A stretch of 64,000 bases of DNA from Paraburkholderia sp. DHOC27 (GTDB taxonomy: Bacteria > Pseudomonadota > Gammaproteobacteria > Burkholderiales > Burkholderiaceae). The notes below the pieces were generated by a model. It did no database searches. It saw only the letters and a list, made by a program, of their open reading frames with translations, and had not been told where the DNA came from. This document shows positions 60,527-64,000 of this stretch, piece after piece. The stretch's first letter is position 1. Each line of letters begins with the position of its first letter. A program made the position numbers and the translations under genes. Location: NCBI RefSeq assembly GCF_003429005.1, contig NZ_QVQV01000007.1:62001-126000 (forward strand). Direction: 5' to 3'.

Positions 60527-62080
60527 TTACTTTTGCAATTGATGCCGCGCGACCTGAGTGGCCCACAACGCTGCCTGTGCATTACAGCCGGCCACCAGCA
60601 CGCCCGCCGCTTCCAGCGCCTTGATCTGCGTGCTGCGGCACTGCGGGTCGGCTTCCGTGCCGCACACGTGCGAGATCAGCAACTGGAAGTCGCCTGGCTG
60701 CGCGGCTTTCGCCTCGTTGAGGATTCCTATGAGTTCGTGCGCGGGATCGGCAGCGGCGCCATAGCCCAGCACCAGATCGAACAACACCACGGCGGTGTGC
60801 GGATCGCGGCACTCGGCGAGAATCCGCTCGTTGCGCAGCGTCGGGTCGATCATCGGATGCGGACGCCCGCGCGTGAAATCGTCGTCGCCCAGGTCGACCA
60901 GCGTATGGCCCTCGCTGCGCCAGATATCGGCGAGGCGCGTATTGCCTTTGACGGGCGTATTCGACGCGCCGGCAAAGCCCTGCTCGCGGCACAACAACTG
61001 GCTTTCGTAGCAGAACGTGCCGCCCGCGAAGACACCGCGAATCAACTGGCGACGCGCGGGCAGCGCAGCGGCCGCGGCGTCGAGCCGGGCCGTGTCCGCC
61101 GCGCTCAACCAGGTGGACGCAGCCGGTACGCCGACGCCCTGCGCGAGCGCTACGGCCATCGCCGCGGAATCGGCCAGCGTGGGCGCCGGCGTGATGCCCG
61201 GCAAGGCCATTTCCTGCGCCGGAGCACCGAGGAAATGCACCACCACCGGCTTGCCCGCCGCTTGCGCACGCGCGAGGATTTTCTCTGCGACAGGACGTGC
61301 CGGCGGCTTGGAAATCAGCACGATCACGCGGGTCTGCGGATCGCCGATCAGCGCATCCAGCCCGAACAGCATCGAGATGCCACCGATCTCTTCGTGCAGA
61401 TCGTGTCCGCCGGTGCCGAGCGCCTGCGACACGCCCGAGCCCAACTGGTCGATGCGGCAGGTCACTTCCTGCAGGCCCGTGCCCGAGGCCGCCACCACGC
61501 CAATGGGACCGCGCCGTACTACGTTGGCGAAGCCGAGCGGCATGCCGTTGATGATGGCGGTGCCGCAGTCGGGTCCCATCACGATGCGCTGCTTTTCGCG
61601 GGCCAGCGTCTTGACGGCCTTTTCCTGCGCGAGGCTGACGTTGTCGCTGAACAGCATCACGTGCATGCCGAGTGCGAGCGCCTTGAGCGCTTCGGCTGCC
61701 GCGTAGTCGCCCGGCACCGAGATCAGCGCGAGATTGGAGCCGGGCTCGGCTTCCGCCGCCATTTCGAGGCTGGTCGCGGCGGGCGCTTTCTCGGCGCCAT
61801 CCGCGGATTCGGCGGGGCGGCTCGTCAGGCGTTCGTTGGCGAGCGCCAGCGCCTCGTCGCACGCGGCGCTCTCGCCACGCACGGCCACCAGCAGATCGTT
61901 CGGCCCAGCGTCCACGCCGTTGTCGAGGCCGGCGTCGCGCAACTGCACGAGATTGGCCGGCGTGCCCATTGCCACGGACGCCTGCTCGATACCCGGCAGC
62001 TTGCTGATCTGTGCGGAAATCTGCATCAGGGAAACGGAATCCTGATACATATTCCTGAATATTTTTATTTTGATATCCAT
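60527..62080 (-). CDS. allF: Oxamate carbamoyltransferase subunit AllF (FdrA)
   Basis: The 517-residue FdrA-family protein looks like a succinyl-CoA-synthetase alpha/beta relative: a small N-terminal domain (1-85), then VNLALISVPGDYAAAEA-type Rossmann segment, GPDCGTAIINGMPLGFANVVRRGPIGVVAASGTGLQEV near 175-210, and AVVLFDLVLGYGAAADPAHEL. FdrA is the E. coli AllF subunit. An Ala/Glu-rich linker (about 85-110) is extra. The start at 62080 is the first ATG of the frame. It is 35 bp after allH. Confidence 0.92.
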   Translation of the reverse strand: MDIKIKIFRNMYQDSVSLMQISAQISKLPGIEQASVAMGTPANLVQLRDAGLDNGVDAGPNDLLVAVRGESAACDEALALANERLTSRPAESADGAEKAPAATSLEMAAEAEPGSNLALISVPGDYAAAEALKALALGMHVMLFSDNVSLAQEKAVKTLAREKQRIVMGPDCGTAIINGMPLGFANVVRRGPIGVVAASGTGLQEVTCRIDQLGSGVSQALGTGGHDLHEEIGGISMLFGLDALIGDPQTRVIVLISKPPARPVAEKILARAQAAGKPVVVHFLGAPAQEMALPGITPAPTLADSAAMAVALAQGVGVPAASTWLSAADTARLDAAAAALPARRQLIRGVFAGGTFCYESQLLCREQGFAGASNTPVKGNTRLADIWRSEGHTLVDLGDDDFTRGRPHPMIDPTLRNERILAECRDPHTAVVLFDLVLGYGAAADPAHELIGILNEAKAAQPGDFQLLISHVCGTEADPQCRSTQIKALEAAGVLVAGCNAQAALWATQVARHQLQK

Positions 62081-62115
62081 TTCATCACCTGGAATTGTTG
62101 CGATTACCGCGTCGG

Positions 62116-63009
62116 TTAATCAATTGATAAGGCTTCATGCCGCGCTGCCTGCAAGGTTCTTAATCCACTTATTACGCCAGCCAGACTGTCCGTGCCCGAA
62201 GCTGATCCAACCTGCATGACACAATCCGCCGCAAACCTGATTTTCTTCAAATCAACGTGACGGCTTATTGCATGAACCAGGCGAGCCACCGGCTCGGAAA
62301 AATCACCTTGCAATGCCAATTGCAGATAATGGCGACTAATGTCAGTGGTCTGACTGAGTTGCGCCGCAATCAACTGTTTCAATAACGCGTGATGTGCGGC
62401 AACCGGTTCGATATTCAGCCACGGGGTAAGCACGGCGAGATAACCGAGCAGGAAATCGTCGCCATCCGGCGTCAGCCCCGTGCCGAATCCCACCAGCCGT
62501 ACCACCTGTTGCTGCAACTGGTGAAGATCGTCGTGCAGGCCCAGCGAAACTTCGCGTGCGTACGCCGGCCAACCGGGCAACCACTGCAGCGCGCTGCGCA
62601 GGCCCTCTGTGCCGACATGCCGCCTTAACTCCGCAGCCAGCGCCGCGGCCACTTCGGGAGCGGGCAGCGGACCGCACCAACCCTCGAAGCTCGGTGGCGC
62701 CCAGCGCGCGGCGCCGTCCAGCAAAACCCGCCAGCCCTCGCCGTGCATCACGCCGTGTTCCAGCATCACCGTCGATGAACCGGCGGTGCGCTCGCGCCAG
62801 TCCCACGCTGCCGGCGTGGCGACGCGCACTGCCGCCGGCGAATTCTCGTAGCGCGCGTCGAGCAGCGTCAGCAGGTTGCCGTCACCGCGCGTCAGATTCA
62901 GGGCATGCCGAAACCGGCTGTGAATCCGGTAATGGCGCGCCTCTGGATCTTCTCCCGGCACACGGCAGCCAATGGACAAGGCTGTCAGGTTCATGCACTG
63001 GGCCATCAT
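62116..63009 (-). CDS. allH: Oxamate carbamoyltransferase subunit AllH (DUF2877)
   Basis: A DUF2877/YlbF family protein with the diagnostic GFGTGLTPDGDDFLLGYLAVL block (near residue 195 of this reading) and RHALNLTRGDGNLLTLLDA near the N-terminus. This is the third subunit of oxamate carbamoyltransferase. Start is uncertain: TTG at 63036 abuts the hydrolase stop, ATG at 63018 lies too close to GGAG, and ATG at 63009 (used here, 297 residues) has GGAG 10 nt upstream. First of the three all genes, directly after the hydrolase. Confidence 0.85.
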   Translation of the reverse strand: MMAQCMNLTALSIGCRVPGEDPEARHYRIHSRFRHALNLTRGDGNLLTLLDARYENSPAAVRVATPAAWDWRERTAGSSTVMLEHGVMHGEGWRVLLDGAARWAPPSFEGWCGPLPAPEVAAALAAELRRHVGTEGLRSALQWLPGWPAYAREVSLGLHDDLHQLQQQVVRLVGFGTGLTPDGDDFLLGYLAVLTPWLNIEPVAAHHALLKQLIAAQLSQTTDISRHYLQLALQGDFSEPVARLVHAISRHVDLKKIRFAADCVMQVGSASGTDSLAGVISGLRTLQAARHEALSID

Positions 63010-63036
63010 GGCTGCCATGCTCCGAGCGTTATGCAA

Positions 63037-63699
63037 TCAGGCGCGCAGTCCTTCGACGATGCTTGCCGAATCACTGACCCAGCCGAAAATTGCCCCTTGC
63101 GCCTTGATCATTTCCAGCGCGGCCTTCTGGAATGCCGGGAAATACGAGCCCACGCAATCCTGCGGCACGATGCATTCATAGCCACGGTCGTTCGCTTCGC
63201 GCACCGTGGTCGTGACGCACACCTCGGTGGTCACGCCGCAGACGATCAGCGTCTTGATGTTGTGGTTTTGCAGGATCAGATGCAGGTCCGTCTGATAGAA
63301 CGCACCCTTGCCCGGCTTGTCGACCACGGGCTCGCCCGGCAGCGGATACAGCTCGGGAATGATGTCGTGACCGGGTTCGCCGCGCACGAGGATGCGTCCC
63401 ATCGGGCCGTCCGTGCCAATGAAGGTCTTGCCGCCGCGCGTGAGCTTGGCGGGCGGACAATCGGCCAGATCGGCACGGTGCCCTTCACGGGTATGAATGA
63501 CCAGCATGCCGGCGGCGCGCGCGGCGCTCAGAACCTTTTCGCAGGGCACGATTGCCGTGCGCAGCAGCGAGACGTCGTTACCCAGTGCTTCGCCGAAACC
63601 ACGCGGCTCGATGAAGTCGCGTTGCATGTCGATCATGACGAGCGCCGTGGTACGCGGGTCGAACGGCAGCGCAAAAGGTTGCGCGTTAAAATTCTTCAT
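63037..63699 (-). CDS. Isochorismatase-family cysteine hydrolase, biuret hydrolase-like
   Basis: This 220-residue protein is an isochorismatase-like amidohydrolase with catalytic Asp24 (VMIDMQRDF), Lys128 (VVDKPGKGAF) and Cys161 (VTTEVCVTTTVREAN). The pattern HTREGHRADLADCPPAK, GRILVRGEPGHDIIPELYPL and DRGYECIVPQDCVGSYFPA is closest in my memory to biuret hydrolase (BiuH) and ureidoacrylate hydrolases such as RutB, which release ammonia from N-carbamoyl amides. GAGGTGG before 63699 decides the start. It is the first gene of the operon, so it probably acts on the imported compound or the first intermediate. Confidence 0.88.
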   Translation of the reverse strand: MKNFNAQPFALPFDPRTTALVMIDMQRDFIEPRGFGEALGNDVSLLRTAIVPCEKVLSAARAAGMLVIHTREGHRADLADCPPAKLTRGGKTFIGTDGPMGRILVRGEPGHDIIPELYPLPGEPVVDKPGKGAFYQTDLHLILQNHNIKTLIVCGVTTEVCVTTTVREANDRGYECIVPQDCVGSYFPAFQKAALEMIKAQGAIFGWVSDSASIVEGLRA

Positions 63700-64000
63700 G
63701 GCCACCTCGAAACTCCTTAAACAAATCCGCAATAAACCAGCTAAATAAATCGCTAAATAGTCGGATGACATGGAGATAAAATCTGAGGCGAGTTTTACCC
63801 TCCCATCAGGGATATGCTTTGCAAAGAGGAAACCAAACCCTGATTAATGACCAGAGCGATCAATTCAGCATTCACGCAAACAATTGCACGCCTGGCGACC
63901 GTTTACCTAAATGCTGCCTTGCTCATTCCGGGAATTCGCCACCGACTGGAATTGAGTATAGCAACCGGTAATTCGAGTGCAATGAATGTTTTTATCGCGC
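63700..64000. promoter_or_regulatory. Upstream region of the ureide operon
   Basis: The 300 bp before the hydrolase gene are AT-richer than their surroundings. They contain ATCAGGG (63805-63811) and CCCTGAT (63838-63844) in inverted orientation around a CTTTGCAAAG palindrome (63817-63826), a LysR-style layout. A leftward TATACT box (63955-63960 on the opposite strand) could be a -10, with only a poor -35 upstream. It probably binds the AllS-like regulator. Confidence 0.4.

Noticed and set aside
59678..62119. 813-codon rightward frame opposite allF/allG
   Set aside because: Antisense shadow of two genes with clear family motifs; the frame runs across the gene boundary and has no domain pattern.
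1..64000. Mobile element, prophage, CRISPR array or antiviral defence island
   Set aside because: No transposase, integrase, phage structural gene, regularly spaced palindromic repeat or known defence gene was seen; YeaG-YeaH-SpoVR is a stress operon, not a defence system.

Overview
The window looks like a GC-rich chromosomal segment from a beta-proteobacterium of the family Burkholderiaceae, most likely Paraburkholderia or Burkholderia. The signs are strong G/C third-position codon use, several small Burkholderia-type proteins (DUF4148, DUF6723-like and PGDYG-type), an OmpC-type porin, a kgu 2-ketogluconate operon and a yeaG-yeaH-spoVR operon. The genus is inferred from gene content, not from a marker gene. 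I see no rRNA, tRNA, CRISPR array, prophage or insertion sequence.

Layout. 0-9 kb: an AI-2E/PerM-type exporter with a long cytoplasmic tail, DUF2934, glycogen debranching enzyme GlgX, PRC-barrel and CBS proteins, a lone receiver domain and an unrecognised lipoprotein. 8.5-14.7 kb: transketolase, a YjlB-type cupin, Kup potassium uptake and two small proteins. 15.2-20.3 kb: a sugar ABC importer followed by L-fuconate dehydratase. 20.7-29.1 kb: a divergent SDR/LysR pair, CbpA-CbpM, a zinc alcohol dehydrogenase, an orphan membrane-anchored TAXI protein and small exported proteins. 29.3-34.4 kb: the PrkA (YeaG)-YeaH-SpoVR stress operon. 35.3-48.6 kb: a hydratase, a chemoreceptor with a C-terminal CheR/CheB tether, a LacI regulator, CorA, an orphan CydX overlapping a P-loop kinase, a saccharopine-dehydrogenase-like enzyme with an Lrp regulator, a periplasmic LTxxQ protein and a YhfC-type membrane protease. 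48.6-54 kb: a complete kguE-K-T-D-ptxS operon behind a perfect palindromic operator. 54.1-55.2 kb: a porin.

The last 8.4 kb (55.3-63.7 kb) is the most unusual part. It is a leftward operon encoding a biuret-hydrolase-like cysteine amidohydrolase, the three oxamate carbamoyltransferase subunits (AllH, AllF, AllG), a carbamate kinase, a stand-alone copy of the allophanate hydrolase C-terminal domain, a cytosine-permease-like NCS1 transporter and an AllS-like LysR regulator. Together they suggest uptake of a ureide or N-heterocycle, release of ammonia, and recovery of ATP from carbamoyl phosphate. The substrate is unknown and no allantoinase, ureidoglycolate dehydrogenase or allophanate amidase lies in the window.

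Other non-coding signals include several strong hairpin terminators, inverted repeats next to regulator genes, and short tandem repeats of 9, 12, 15 and 24 bp.
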